64,000 nucleotides of DNA from Devosia subaequoris. GTDB lineage: Bacteria; Pseudomonadota; Alphaproteobacteria; Rhizobiales; Devosiaceae. A program made the position numbers and the translations under genes. The notes under the pieces were generated by a model. It did no database searches and had not been told where the DNA came from. It saw only the letters and a list, made by a program, of their open reading frames with translations. Of the stretch, positions 35,400 to 45,466 are shown in pieces (the first letter of the stretch is position 1; every line of letters begins with the position of its first letter). Location: NCBI RefSeq assembly GCF_014197055.1, contig NZ_JACIEW010000002.1:248001-312000 (forward strand), written 5' to 3'.

Positions 35400-38300
35400 C
35401 GCCATTACCAATGGGCTGGTTCACCCCGGGCTGAAAGCCGAGATTGAGCGGTCCCGTAATCGGTTCTTCTCCGGCCTCCTCAGACAGTTGCTCCTGCAGC
35501 AACTGCTCTTCCTCGAGCCGCTGCGCTTCTTCCTCCGCAGCCTGCCGCGCGGCTTCCTCGGCTGCGCGCCGACGCTGTTCCTCGATCAGCCTGTTGCGTT
35601 CCTGGGCCGCTGCGCGCTGCCGCGCCTCGTCCTCGAGACGCAAGGTTTCGAGCCGCTCGACTTCCAGCTCATTGGCCCGGACCTGGATTGCCGCCACCAT
35701 CTCGCTGAGATCGACGCGGATTACCGGCGCCAACAGCGTCCCGCTCACCCGCGCAATAATCCTTGCCGTGTCAACCTCCACCAGTCCCTCCGGATCGCTG
35801 TAGTCGCGCGGTGTCAGCACATAATTACCGTCCAGCCCAAGCGTATCGAGCGCGAGATTAAGACTGCCCGCCAACCGCCCGCCAACCCCTTCGATGATCA
35901 GATTGGCCACGCGCACCGTGCCCCCGGCAATGGTAAATGCGCCCCGCGCTTCCTCGGCCCTGAAATCCCCTTGTGAGAGGGCAATACCGATCAGGGTCTC
36001 AAGAGTATCGGCCTCCATATCCAGCACGTTCTCCAGGCCCGCAAGGGCCGGGAAGACCGATGGCGCCAGGCCCTGCGCGACGAAATCGGCAAACGCGAAA
36101 TTGCCTTCTCCGGTCATGCTGCGTACCGTCTCGCCCAGGCTCTCGCCCGTGCCTTCAAACTGCAGTCCGGCAAACAGCTCGCCTGAAAGGCCCCAGTCGA
36201 CAGCTACAGGCATCAGGCTATCCAGCACCGCGCCATCCAATGTGACTTGGCCGGACACCGTTCGTGCAGATAGCGAACCGGCGCAGCATTGCTCGATGGA
36301 CAGGCGCAGCGTGCCATCGCCGATTGCGCCCACGAGCCGGCTGATCGACACCGCCTCCGGGCTCCACACAAAAGTGAAATTGGTTTCACCCAACAGGTCC
36401 AGCCCGTTGTGGGTCATGGCTCCGATGGATACCGCGATTTCCCCACGCGTCGGGCGCGGCGCAATATTGGCCGCCAAAGGCCCCTCGGGCCACATCGCCG
36501 ACGCATCTCCGATCAACGCATCGCGTCCGAACAGGGCAGCAGCCAGTCCGGCAAGCTCCAGGCTATCGGTATTGAGCTGCCCGCTAAAGCTCAGCAACTG
36601 ACCCAGTCGCTGCATTTCCAGATAGCCGTCAAATCCGGCATCCCCGCTCGCTCCGGCAATATTGTCCAGGGTCAGCCGCCGCACGCCTTCAAACGACATC
36701 GCCGCGCTGGCCTCCACTTCGGGCAGGCTGGCGCCCCGCGCACCGACAAGGCTGGCCAATCCGCTTGCGTCATCGAGCAATACATCAAGCGTGCCATCAC
36801 CGCTGATCTCGCCGCTCTGCGCCACGCGCAGACCCCCGAAGTAGCTCAAGGTCTCACCGCCCTGATTCAGCGACACGCGCCCATCAAAGCCGTCCGGACC
36901 ACTGCCCTCAATAAACAGGCTCCCGACCAGCGCTCCGTCTCCCGAAAACAGCGGGATGTCGGCCAGACCGAGACGGCCAAGTGTCGCCTCGCCATCCTCG
37001 CTCTCCAGCGAGGCCGCCAGCCGCAGTTCTCCCGTGGACAGACCCGACAGGCCGCCGCTCATTTCAGCGCGCAGATCGATAGCCGCCGCCGCCAGATCGC
37101 CGCTCAGCGTCAACACCTGACCCGCGCCTTCTTCGCCTTGCTCCGCATCGGCAAGCAGAAACTGCAGATCCGCCGGCCAGGTACCTGCAAGACCCTCCTG
37201 CCAACCAAACGGAACACCGGCCATTTCATAAAGCGCCAGCAGCCCCGGCGCATCGCTGTCGGTCACTCCCAATTGCCCCGATCCCGTGACATGGGGATCG
37301 CTCAAACTCCCCGACAGGCGCAGCGCCGCGCTCAGCATAAGGCCGCCCCAGTCCGAGCTCGAAAGCCGCGAGAAACGCACCGCCTCAGGCGACCATTGCG
37401 CTTCGGCTACAAGGTCGGAGGCAATCAGGCCCATGACATCGGCCTTTTCGGCCGTGATGGAAAAGCTGCCATCTGGGAAACTGATCGAGAAATTGGCGTC
37501 ACCGACCACTTCGGGGAACAGCGCAAGCAAGGCCGCAGTCTCGCGTTCATTCAAGCTGGCCAGTTCCAATACCGTATCAAGCCGCGGCTCATCGCCAAAA
37601 CCCAACCGCAATTCTAGGTCGTGGCTCTTGCCGTCGACAACCAACCGGCCGTGGCTGAGCCCGAACGCATCGCCCGCCAGCATTAGCTGCCCCTCAAGGC
37701 TCCCCGGTGTGTTGAACAGCGGGCTGTCCTCGCTCGGCCGCTTCCACAATTGCGACAGCGCCTCCAGCCGGGCAGCCACAATGCTTACATCGCCCTGCAG
37801 GCCCACCACGCCATTGTCATTGGATGCAACGCCGGAAAAACGCAGTTCCGTTTCGCCCGGCAATCGGCCAACCGCCTGTTCAATGGTCCAATCGGTGCCA
37901 TCGCTGGTGGCATCGATGCGCAACTCGCGCACGGAAAAACCGCGCAGACCAATTTCCGCCAGATCTACACCCAGTCGACCAGGCATGGGCGGAATAGGCG
38001 GCGCAGGCAATTCGGATAACATGCGCACAAATTCATAGGGCAGTTCGCTGGCCACCTCGGTGGCATCGCGCGGCGGCAGGGAAAACACCCCGCCTGAGAC
38101 CACGGCGTCGAAACTGCGCCGCAGCCCCAATTGCACGCTGGCCGCTCCGGTCAGCCGCATGCCCGTCCGGTTTTCATCGAGTTGCAGCGTATAGCCCGAG
38201 AGCACCACGCGGTCTGTCGACACTGTAACCGCGCTTTCCAGCACCAGATCGCCGCGAATATCGTCGGCCCGCTCAGCTTCGGGCGGTGCCTGCCGATAGG

Positions 38301-39006
38301 CAAGGCTTCCCTCGAATCGAGGCGCGGCGCTCGCCGACAGTATCCCCTCCAATGTTACGGAGAATGCACCCCCTGCCTCGCGAACAAAGCTCGATACGCG
38401 CGCATTGCCCTGGGCATCTGCAGCACCGGAATTGAAACGGACCTCATAGCGCGCGTCGTCATAATCGGCCCGCCCCTGAAACTGGAATGGCCCGACAAAA
38501 CTCGAGAGCCGCAAGTCGCCATCGATGCGCTGCGCGACAAAGGTCTCGGCCGAGCGCAGATCTTCCAGCCGGATGCTCCCATTGGAGATGCGCGCATGCT
38601 CGAGCGCAACACCACTGCCCGCCCCGCTCAGATCCACGCCGCTGCCAAACAGCCCGTTCTCATCCACGGTCAGGTGCACGACCGGACTTTCGAGAGTAAG
38701 CGCGGTGACGTTGTAGATGTCGCGCAGAAAATCCATCAGCACGAACTCGGCCTCGACGGCACCAACCGTTGCGGCCGGGGCTTCGGCGTCGCCAACGATC
38801 ACATCGGAAAAGGCCAGGCGCGGGCTGGGTAGCAGCGAAAACGAAATATCGCCACGAATCGAAACCTCGGCGCCCAGAACATTGGTCGCCAGCACTTCCA
38901 TGCGGTCGCGATAATCGCCCCATTGGATGAAGCGCGGCGCAAGGAAAGCGCCGGCCAGCACCACAATGGCAAAGAGGCCGACCACGATATAGATGCGATT
39001 AAGCAC
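35365..39006 (-). CDS. AsmA-family protein, very long
   Basis: The 1213-residue protein starts with one membrane anchor (residues 4-24, IYIVVGLFAIVVLAGAFLAPRF) and then the AsmA N-terminal signature WGDYRDRMEVLATNVLGAEVSIRGD. The body is repetitive beta structure across the periplasm, matching the AsmA/TamB/YhdP bridge-like group that moves phospholipids to the outer membrane. The C-terminal AsmA domain (about 950-1130) has TGEGNFAFADFVAQG and ANLIIEGVGGRLAGSLNL. A Glu/Gln/Arg-rich coiled coil (about 1135-1185) closes the protein. The GTG at 39006 is preferred over an ATG at 39063 because it places the anchor at the start. Confidence 0.88.
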   Translation of the reverse strand: MLNRIYIVVGLFAIVVLAGAFLAPRFIQWGDYRDRMEVLATNVLGAEVSIRGDISFSLLPSPRLAFSDVIVGDAEAPAATVGAVEAEFVLMDFLRDIYNVTALTLESPVVHLTVDENGLFGSGVDLSGAGSGVALEHARISNGSIRLEDLRSAETFVAQRIDGDLRLSSFVGPFQFQGRADYDDARYEVRFNSGAADAQGNARVSSFVREAGGAFSVTLEGILSASAAPRFEGSLAYRQAPPEAERADDIRGDLVLESAVTVSTDRVVLSGYTLQLDENRTGMRLTGAASVQLGLRRSFDAVVSGGVFSLPPRDATEVASELPYEFVRMLSELPAPPIPPMPGRLGVDLAEIGLRGFSVRELRIDATSDGTDWTIEQAVGRLPGETELRFSGVASNDNGVVGLQGDVSIVAARLEALSQLWKRPSEDSPLFNTPGSLEGQLMLAGDAFGLSHGRLVVDGKSHDLELRLGFGDEPRLDTVLELASLNERETAALLALFPEVVGDANFSISFPDGSFSITAEKADVMGLIASDLVAEAQWSPEAVRFSRLSSSDWGGLMLSAALRLSGSLSDPHVTGSGQLGVTDSDAPGLLALYEMAGVPFGWQEGLAGTWPADLQFLLADAEQGEEGAGQVLTLSGDLAAAAIDLRAEMSGGLSGLSTGELRLAASLESEDGEATLGRLGLADIPLFSGDGALVGSLFIEGSGPDGFDGRVSLNQGGETLSYFGGLRVAQSGEISGDGTLDVLLDDASGLASLVGARGASLPEVEASAAMSFEGVRRLTLDNIAGASGDAGFDGYLEMQRLGQLLSFSGQLNTDSLELAGLAAALFGRDALIGDASAMWPEGPLAANIAPRPTRGEIAVSIGAMTHNGLDLLGETNFTFVWSPEAVSISRLVGAIGDGTLRLSIEQCCAGSLSARTVSGQVTLDGAVLDSLMPVAVDWGLSGELFAGLQFEGTGESLGETVRSMTGEGNFAFADFVAQGLAPSVFPALAGLENVLDMEADTLETLIGIALSQGDFRAEEARGAFTIAGGTVRVANLIIEGVGGRLAGSLNLALDTLGLDGNYVLTPRDYSDPEGLVEVDTARIIARVSGTLLAPVIRVDLSEMVAAIQVRANELEVERLETLRLEDEARQRAAAQERNRLIEEQRRRAAEEAARQAAEEEAQRLEEEQLLQEQLSEEAGEEPITGPLNLGFQPGVNQPIGNGVNQPIPRSPDQ

Positions 39007-39090
39007 TGTGCCTGTTCTGCCCCGGCTGAAACTGGCGTGAGTGTAGGCACTTGCCGCGCACAAGCAAGTCGCCTGAACCCTTTTTAAGCA

Positions 39091-39120
39091 AACGAAAACG
39101 GCCGGGCACTTGCCCGGCCG
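39091..39120 (-). terminator. Terminator of the esterase-like phytase gene
   Basis: CGGCCGGGCA (39099-39108) pairs with TGCCCGGCCG (39111-39120), and the minus strand then runs TTTTCGTTTG. Confidence 0.75.
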
Positions 39121-39142
39121 CCGTTAACGTCTGGCAGAATGC

Positions 39143-41323
39143 TTAGAGAGAGCCGATGGACCAGAACATCGTCTCACCGGAGCTGTCGTCCACGCCGTCA
39201 TTGTCGGTGACCACAAAGCCTTCGCCATTGGCATCAATGGCAAAGCCTTCGACCTTATCCAGCACATAGCCACCGGTTGAGGTGAGGTCGGGAATAAAGT
39301 CACGGACCAGCGTCTTGGTGACGGTCGGCAATTCGCCGCCCAGTTCGCCCGGCACCAGTTCGGCAACCGGCACGCTGTAGAGCGATTTGAGCTTGGCCTT
39401 GGAGCCGATCTGGTTGTCCCGTTCCACAATGTAGACCAGGTCGCCATGCGCGGTGATTTCCGAAAGGCCGACCCAGGCCCCTTCGGCAGGTGCTTCGAGC
39501 GGATAGTTCACCGCACCCCAGTCGCCGCTGGCGATATTGTAGGAGACGAGCTTGACCGTGCCTTTGGCGTCGTTTTGCCACTCGCGCTGAATGGCGATCC
39601 AGAGCGTTGCGTCGTCGCCTTCACCAATCATGGTGACGCCTTCCGAACCAAAGCGGATTTCTTCGCCCAGCAATTCAGCCGGGAACGGCACTTCCTCTGC
39701 GATCTCCCCCGACGCATCGACGCGATACAGAGCATGCGGGATCAGACGGTCGGTGCGGCCTTCCGAAGCCAGCCAGAAGCCACCTTCGCCGTCGAGGGTG
39801 ATACCCTCCAGGTCAAGCTTCTGAGCCGGATGGCCATTACGGGTCACCACGGTCTTGGCGGTGATACGGGCCGGCTGGGCAGTCGCATCGATCGTATAGA
39901 TCGAAGGCTGTGCCCCCAGGAAGCTGTCCGAAACACCATAGAGCATGCCCGCCCTTTCGGCATCGGCGACGAGGCCTGACAAGGCAACCCAGCCCAGTGG
40001 ACGGCCAGCCGCATCGAGGTCCGACATGATGTGCGGGTAGACCGGTGCATCTGCTTCGGCCAGTTCATACACCATCACATGCGAGCGAGCGGCGCCATCG
40101 GCTCCCAGATCGGTTTCATTGGCCGTAATCAGCAGGTTACGAGCCGGAATGGCAACGGCACCTTCCGGACCAACACCCGATGGAATGGCCTGAACGAACT
40201 CGGGCTCTGCGCCGGTATCTTTGTAGATGGCAACCAGCGAGGCACGCTCAAGACCAATCATCAGATAGGTGTCGTCGCCGAACTTGGCCACGTCCACGCC
40301 TTCCGGCTCGACGCCCTTGGCGTCCGAACGCCCATCGGGATAATGGCCGTACTGCGCAGCCAGATGATCGAGCGATGCGCCGCTGTCGAACAGCACCTCA
40401 CCGGCCTTGTTGAAGATCGAGAAGCTGCGCGAACCGCCATTATAGTCGCCTTCATTGGCCACCACAAAGCGCTCGTCGTCGATCCACTTCACCGCATCAG
40501 GCTCGCGCGGGCGTTCAGCCTGTGCGCCGGTGAAGTCGAGCGAACCATTATCCTCGGTGTCGATGTTCTCGAGATTGACCGAACCCGCGGAAAAATGCGC
40601 GGTCACTTCACCCGAATTGCCGTCAACGATCACGAAGTGATTGTTTTCCTGCAGCGACACCACAACCTCGTTGAGGCTGTTGATCGACACATATTCGGGT
40701 TCCGGATCGTCACCGGCCACTTCGGCCAGCCCGGTCAGGTCAACAATCTTGAGGCTATCGCAATCGACTGTGCCATCCGTCACATTGACCAGCGCCAGCG
40801 CCCCAGCCGGCAACTGTGGAAGCTCGCCGTCATTGAGATCTTCGTCACGCTCATTCTCGATGGCGACGACGATCAGCGAACCATCGGCATTGCGCGCCAC
40901 CGAATCCGGCTGGCCGCCCAACTCGCACGAGGCCTCTACACTTTGGCTGGCCATATCGATGGTCGCCAGATTGCCCGAAGGCTCGGTGTAGCTCTCCGAC
41001 GTGTTGACGCCGACGAAGATCTTCCCGCCATCGACAACCACGGTCGTCGGTTCGCCATCCAGCGCCAGAAAGCCGGCGGCCTTGGGCATTTTGGCATCAG
41101 CGATATCGATAAAGCCGATGCCACCTGCGGGGCTGTCGGAATAGATCAGCGTCATGCCGTCATCCGAAACGGTGATGATTTCCGAAGAGGTTTCTTCGGC
41201 CTCGGGCGCGTTCAGCGCGACCGGAAAGCTGGCAATGCGATTGAAATATTGGGCGGCCTGCACGCCGGCCGTGGAAAGGAGCAGAGCTGCGCTTAAGGCA
41301 GCGAGGCGCTTTTGAGCAATCAT
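39143..41323 (-). CDS. Esterase-like activity of phytase family protein (secreted)
   Basis: The 726-residue protein has a signal peptide (MIAQKRLAALSAALLLS, cut near VQAAQ) and a double beta-propeller-like layout. The N-terminal half has repeated blade motifs such as GIGFIDIADAK and PTTVVVDGGKIFVGVNT. The C-terminal half holds the esterase/phytase-type LDLEGITLDGEGGFWLASEGR and FAIDANGEGFVVTDNDGVDDSS. Such proteins are annotated as alkaline phosphatase- or phytase-like esterases of the periplasm. A tandem Pho-box array 47 bases upstream suggests it is made under phosphate starvation, which supports a phosphate-scavenging role. Confidence 0.85.
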   Translation of the reverse strand: MIAQKRLAALSAALLLSTAGVQAAQYFNRIASFPVALNAPEAEETSSEIITVSDDGMTLIYSDSPAGGIGFIDIADAKMPKAAGFLALDGEPTTVVVDGGKIFVGVNTSESYTEPSGNLATIDMASQSVEASCELGGQPDSVARNADGSLIVVAIENERDEDLNDGELPQLPAGALALVNVTDGTVDCDSLKIVDLTGLAEVAGDDPEPEYVSINSLNEVVVSLQENNHFVIVDGNSGEVTAHFSAGSVNLENIDTEDNGSLDFTGAQAERPREPDAVKWIDDERFVVANEGDYNGGSRSFSIFNKAGEVLFDSGASLDHLAAQYGHYPDGRSDAKGVEPEGVDVAKFGDDTYLMIGLERASLVAIYKDTGAEPEFVQAIPSGVGPEGAVAIPARNLLITANETDLGADGAARSHVMVYELAEADAPVYPHIMSDLDAAGRPLGWVALSGLVADAERAGMLYGVSDSFLGAQPSIYTIDATAQPARITAKTVVTRNGHPAQKLDLEGITLDGEGGFWLASEGRTDRLIPHALYRVDASGEIAEEVPFPAELLGEEIRFGSEGVTMIGEGDDATLWIAIQREWQNDAKGTVKLVSYNIASGDWGAVNYPLEAPAEGAWVGLSEITAHGDLVYIVERDNQIGSKAKLKSLYSVPVAELVPGELGGELPTVTKTLVRDFIPDLTSTGGYVLDKVEGFAIDANGEGFVVTDNDGVDDSSGETMFWSIGSL

Positions 41324-41369
41324 GGTTTGGGTCCCCCGGAATGATGCGGGCCCGGCTTAGGGACGCAGG

Positions 41370-41409
41370 GAAACAGATCAATGACGCTGGCATGACGTTC
41401 CTGTGACGC
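41370..41409 (-). promoter_or_regulatory. Tandem Pho-box (PhoB site) upstream of the phytase-like gene
   Basis: Reading the minus strand, the seven-base units GCGTCAC, ACGTCAT, GCGTCAT and CTGTTTC occur at exact 11-base intervals (41403-41409, 41392-41398, 41381-41387, 41370-41376). The Pho-box consensus is CTGTCAT repeated every 11 bases. The array ends 47 bases before the ATG. Confidence 0.7.
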
Positions 41410-41529
41410 CCCGGACTTCTATACAGGACCGGCCGCCATCCCTATATTGGCCAGTAGAACAAAATGAGATTCGTCAAGGCTCGGCCGCGCACCTGCCCTG
41501 GATCGCGCGGACCTTGGAACAGAGTACGC

Positions 41530-43881
41530 ATGGCCGACACCGCACCCCTGCCCCGCCCCCAGGGCGGCCCGATCACCAGCCAGCTCAAGAGCCGGCAGCC
41601 TAAGTTTCGCGCCGCTGTCGATTACATGGCGGGACTTAATCCAGAACAGCGCGAAGCTGTCCTACTCACTGATGGGCCCCTGCTCGTTCTGGCTGGTGCG
41701 GGCACCGGCAAAACACGCGTACTCATTACTCGGATAGCGCATATCCTTCTCCAAGGCAGGGCATGGCCCTCTGAAATTCTCGCTGTGACGTTCACGAATA
41801 AAGCTGCGCGCGAGATGAAGGAACGAGTCAATACCTTCGTTACGCCGTTGCCGGAGCTTCAGTGGATGGGGACATTTCATTCCATTTCCGCAAAGATTCT
41901 TAGGCGTCATGCCGAGCTAGTCGACCTTAATCCGAATTTCACAATCCTTGACACCGACGACCAGATCCGCCTGATCAAGCAATTGCTCGCGGCTGAAAAC
42001 ATCGACGAGAAGCGCTGGCCCGCCCGCCAGTTCGCCGGCATGCTCGACGCATGGAAAAACCGCGGTCTCCTGCCCAAGGATGTGCCACCGGCCGATAGCG
42101 GATTTTTCGCCAACGGCAAGGGCGGCAAGCTCTATTACGACTATCAGGCGCGCCTGAAGACTGTCAATGCCGCCGACTTCGGCGACCTGCTGCTCGAATG
42201 CATCCGCCTGTTCCGCGAGAACCCCGAAGTCCTCGCCGAATATCATCGCCGCTTCAAATATATGCTGGTCGACGAATATCAGGACAGCAACACCGCCCAA
42301 TATCTCTGGCTGCGCCTGCTCGCCCAGGGCAAGCCGGCACCCGAAGCCAATATCTGCGTGGTGGGCGACGACGACCAGTCCATCTATGGCTGGCGCGGTG
42401 CCGAGGTGGACAACATCCTGCGCTTCGAGACCGATTTCCCCGGCGCCAAGGTCATCAAGCTTGAGCGCAATTACCGCTCCACCGCCAATATCCTCAAAGC
42501 CGCCTCGACCCTGATCGCCTACAACGAAGGCCGTCTGGGCAAGACGCTGTTCACCGACATTGCCGAGGGTGGCGAGGCGATCTCCTTCACCCAGGTTTAC
42601 GACAGCGAAGAAGAAGCCCGCACCATCGGCGAGGAAATCGAGCAATATCAGCGCCAGGGCGATGCGCTGAACTCCATGGCCATCCTGGTCCGCGCCTCCT
42701 ACCAGATGCGCGAGTTCGAAGAGCGCTTCATCACCCTGGGCCTCAACTATCGCGTCGTCGGCGGCCCGCGCTTTTATGAGCGCAAGGAAATCCGCGACGC
42801 CCTGGCCTATCTCCGGCTCGTGGCGCAGCCTTCAGACGATCTGGCCTTCGAACGCATCATCAACGTGCCCAAGCGCGGGCTCGGCGACGCCACCGTGAAG
42901 ATGCTGATGGAAACCGCCCGCCACCAGCGCATACCGCTGCTGCAAGCGGTCCGCCTGATGGTCCAAACCGAAGATCTCAAGCCCAAGCAGCGCAGCACCC
43001 TTCGCGCCCTCGTCGCCCAGTTCGATGACTGGGCCTATCGGGCCGACAGTCTGCCGCCCTATCAACTCGTTGAGCACATCCTCGAAGAGAGCGGCTATAT
43101 GGACATGCTGACCGCCGACAAGTCGGTCGAGAGCCAGGGCCGCAAGGAAAACCTCAAGGAGCTCAGCCGCTCCATGGAGGACTTCGAGTCCCTCGGCGGT
43201 TTCCTGGAACACATCTCCCTCGTCATGGACCGCGACAGCGCCGATTCCGGCGATGCCGTCACCATCATGACCCTGCACTCGGCCAAAGGGCTGGAATTCG
43301 ACACGGTGTTCTTGCCCGGCTGGGAAGACGGCACCTTCCCCAGCCAGCGCTCCATGGACGAGTCAGGCCGCGCCGGTCTCGAAGAAGAGCGCCGCCTCGG
43401 CTATGTCGGCATCACCCGCGGCCGCAAACGCGTGCGCATCTCCGCCGCGCAGAATCGGCGCATCCACGGGCTCTGGCAATCCGCCATCCCCTCCCGCTTC
43501 ATCGACGAATTGCCGCCCGATGTGGTGGAAGTCACCGATCGCGGCTCGGCCTATGGCGGCTATGGTTATGGCGGCGGCGCATCGAGCCGCTTCAACAAGG
43601 CCGACCCGTTCGAAAGCGTCTATGAAACCCCCGGCTGGCAGCGCGCCCGCGCCAACCAGGCCAACCGCAGGGGTTCAGGTCCCCTCACCATCGAAGGCGA
43701 CCTCGTCGCCCGCTCGGTGGACCTCGGCAACCAGTCCAGCGGCTACGCCCTCGGCGAACGCGTCTTTCACCTCAAATTCGGCTATGGCGAAGTCATCCAG
43801 ATCGAGGGCAACAAGCTCACCATCGACTTCGAAAAAGCCGGCACCAAGAAGGTGCTGGAGAGTTTTATCAAGAAGGGATAA
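41530..43881 (+). CDS. uvrD: UvrD/PcrA-type DNA helicase
   Basis: A superfamily 1A 3'-5' helicase acting in nucleotide-excision and mismatch repair. The 783 residues show all motifs: LNPEQREAV (Q motif), AGAGTGKTR (Walker A), TNKAAREMKER (Ia), LVDEYQDSN (II), GDDDQSIYGWRGA (III), NYRSTANI (IV), TIMTLHSAKGLEFDTVFLPG (V) and EEERRLGYVGITR (VI). The C-terminal tail has a Gly/Tyr-rich linker and a Tudor-like GERVFHLKFGYGEVIQIEGN segment. The ATG at 41530 is the likely start; an in-frame ATG at 41464 would add 22 residues. Bases 41630-41960 use visibly different codons from the rest. Confidence 0.95.
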   Translation: MADTAPLPRPQGGPITSQLKSRQPKFRAAVDYMAGLNPEQREAVLLTDGPLLVLAGAGTGKTRVLITRIAHILLQGRAWPSEILAVTFTNKAAREMKERVNTFVTPLPELQWMGTFHSISAKILRRHAELVDLNPNFTILDTDDQIRLIKQLLAAENIDEKRWPARQFAGMLDAWKNRGLLPKDVPPADSGFFANGKGGKLYYDYQARLKTVNAADFGDLLLECIRLFRENPEVLAEYHRRFKYMLVDEYQDSNTAQYLWLRLLAQGKPAPEANICVVGDDDQSIYGWRGAEVDNILRFETDFPGAKVIKLERNYRSTANILKAASTLIAYNEGRLGKTLFTDIAEGGEAISFTQVYDSEEEARTIGEEIEQYQRQGDALNSMAILVRASYQMREFEERFITLGLNYRVVGGPRFYERKEIRDALAYLRLVAQPSDDLAFERIINVPKRGLGDATVKMLMETARHQRIPLLQAVRLMVQTEDLKPKQRSTLRALVAQFDDWAYRADSLPPYQLVEHILEESGYMDMLTADKSVESQGRKENLKELSRSMEDFESLGGFLEHISLVMDRDSADSGDAVTIMTLHSAKGLEFDTVFLPGWEDGTFPSQRSMDESGRAGLEEERRLGYVGITRGRKRVRISAAQNRRIHGLWQSAIPSRFIDELPPDVVEVTDRGSAYGGYGYGGGASSRFNKADPFESVYETPGWQRARANQANRRGSGPLTIEGDLVARSVDLGNQSSGYALGERVFHLKFGYGEVIQIEGNKLTIDFEKAGTKKVLESFIKKG

Positions 43882-44007
43882 CGGGCCCGGGATTGAAACC
43901 TCATCCGCTGCCGGAGGGATGCATCAAAGGCGCTCTTTGCCCGAAAATGCCCCTGTCGAGGCGAGATCCCTGCGACCGGTACAAGTCGCCGATCTGCTCT
44001 GAAACGC

Positions 44008-44298
44008 CTAAATCCCGATCCCGCCCAGCGGCTCAGTTTCAAATCGCTGATCGAAGCCAGCGATCATTGACCGGGCCCTGGCGATGGTCGCCTGAACATG
44101 CGGCAGGTGCAGCGAGGCTTGATGCTGTTCGCGGCTGTCCCACACCTCATTGATCCAGATGCCATTATCGCTGCCCGGATCGCGTGCGATCACGTAGGAG
44201 CGGCACCCCGGCATGGGTGCGCTCCCCTCCAGCAAAACCGCTAGCAGTTCCTCGCGCCGGCCGTCCACGACCAGCATGCGTCCGATCAATCCATACAT
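44008..44298 (-). CDS. Antibiotic biosynthesis monooxygenase (ABM) domain protein
   Basis: This 96-residue single-domain protein has the dimeric ferredoxin-like ABM fold: GLIGRMLVVDGRREEL, MPGCRSYVIARDP, and WINEVWDSREQHQASL with the typical W-x-x-x-x-x-H layout. Members act on quinols or small metabolites, or have no known substrate, so function is open. It is divergent from prmA. Confidence 0.82.
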   Translation of the reverse strand: MYGLIGRMLVVDGRREELLAVLLEGSAPMPGCRSYVIARDPGSDNGIWINEVWDSREQHQASLHLPHVQATIARARSMIAGFDQRFETEPLGGIGI

Positions 44299-44419
44299 AT
44301 CGCGTCCCTCAATTCAGAACAAATAATGAACATAATGAACCAGTGCGTCAAGCCCCGTCCTTGACTTCGCCCCCGCCCCTGACGCAAGGAAAGCCACTCT
44401 ATCAGCGCAAGGCCATCCC

Positions 44420-45289
44420 ATGTCCGTCGACCAGCTTTCCGTCTCCCTGACCAAGGAGCAGGCCTATGCCCTGGTCGATGCCGTCTCCGAACGCGACGAC
44501 CTGGCACTGACCGCTTCGGCGCACGAAAATGAGGAAACTGGCGAATGGGTGTTCGAAGCCACCTGCGACAGCCCACCTGACGTCGCCGCCTTTTCTGAAC
44601 TGGCCCGCCATGTCCTGGGCGGCGATGTGGCCTTCTCGGTCGCCCCGATCGATCCGGAAATCAACTGGGTTGCCAAATCGCTTGAAGGTCTGGCACCGGT
44701 CATTGCCGGCGGCTTCTACGTCTATGGCAGCCACGAAACTGCGCCCGTGCCCGAAGGCCTGACGCCGATGAAGATCGACGCCGCCCAAGCGTTTGGCACC
44801 GGTCATCACGAAACCACCACCGGGTGCCTTGAGGCCATCGAGACCCGGCTGACCGAGCGTACGCCCACCCGCATGATCGATATTGGCACCGGCACCGGCG
44901 TCCTCGCCATTGCGCTGGCCAAGCGGCTCGAGGCGGTCATCCTCGCCACCGATATCGACCCCATCGCGGTGACCACCACCATCGACAACGCGATCGAAAA
45001 CGGTGTTGGCGAGCAGATCGATGCCATCGAGGCCACCGGGCTCGATCACGAAGAGATCACCGCCCGGGCGCCCTATGATCTGGTGGTCGCCAATATTCTG
45101 GCCGGTCCATTGACCGAGCTTGCCCCTGGCGTCGGCACCATCACCCAACCGGGCGGCACCGCTATCCTTTCAGGCATCCTCAACACCCAGGCCGATGGTG
45201 TGATCGCCGCCTACGAGACAGCTGGCTTTACACTCAAGGACCACCTCAAGCGCAAGGAATGGACCACGCTGGTGTTGGAGAAGAATTAG
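44420..45289 (+). CDS. prmA: Ribosomal protein L11 methyltransferase
   Basis: PrmA methylates L11 of the 50S subunit. The 289-residue protein has an N-terminal substrate-recognition domain (1-100), KIDAAQAFGTGHHETT as the hinge and SAM-binding entry, the Rossmann motif DIGTGTGVLAIAL, LATDIDPIAV, and the catalytic-region VVANILAGPL. It is a single-gene unit, downstream of the divergent ABM gene, and shares the strand with uvrD upstream. Confidence 0.95.
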   Translation: MSVDQLSVSLTKEQAYALVDAVSERDDLALTASAHENEETGEWVFEATCDSPPDVAAFSELARHVLGGDVAFSVAPIDPEINWVAKSLEGLAPVIAGGFYVYGSHETAPVPEGLTPMKIDAAQAFGTGHHETTTGCLEAIETRLTERTPTRMIDIGTGTGVLAIALAKRLEAVILATDIDPIAVTTTIDNAIENGVGEQIDAIEATGLDHEEITARAPYDLVVANILAGPLTELAPGVGTITQPGGTAILSGILNTQADGVIAAYETAGFTLKDHLKRKEWTTLVLEKN

Positions 45290-45400
45290 CTAAGGCGCGC
45301 CTCCACCCAGCCTCCCGCAGATGGCGGGAGCAATTCCAAGAGCGCGCAGCCCGGGCCACTCAAGCGCGGCGCCACTACCTCTTTCGGAACAGTCCGAACA

Positions 45401-45431
45401 AAACAAAATCCCCGAAGCAGGCTTCGGGGAT
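45401..45431 (-). terminator. Terminator of the first small-protein gene
   Basis: ATCCCCGAAGC (45408-45418) pairs with GCTTCGGGGAT (45421-45431), and the minus strand then runs TTTTGTTT. Confidence 0.8.
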
Positions 45432-45466
45432 CGGCATTGATCGTCAGCTTGTTTTAAGCAGCGGCC

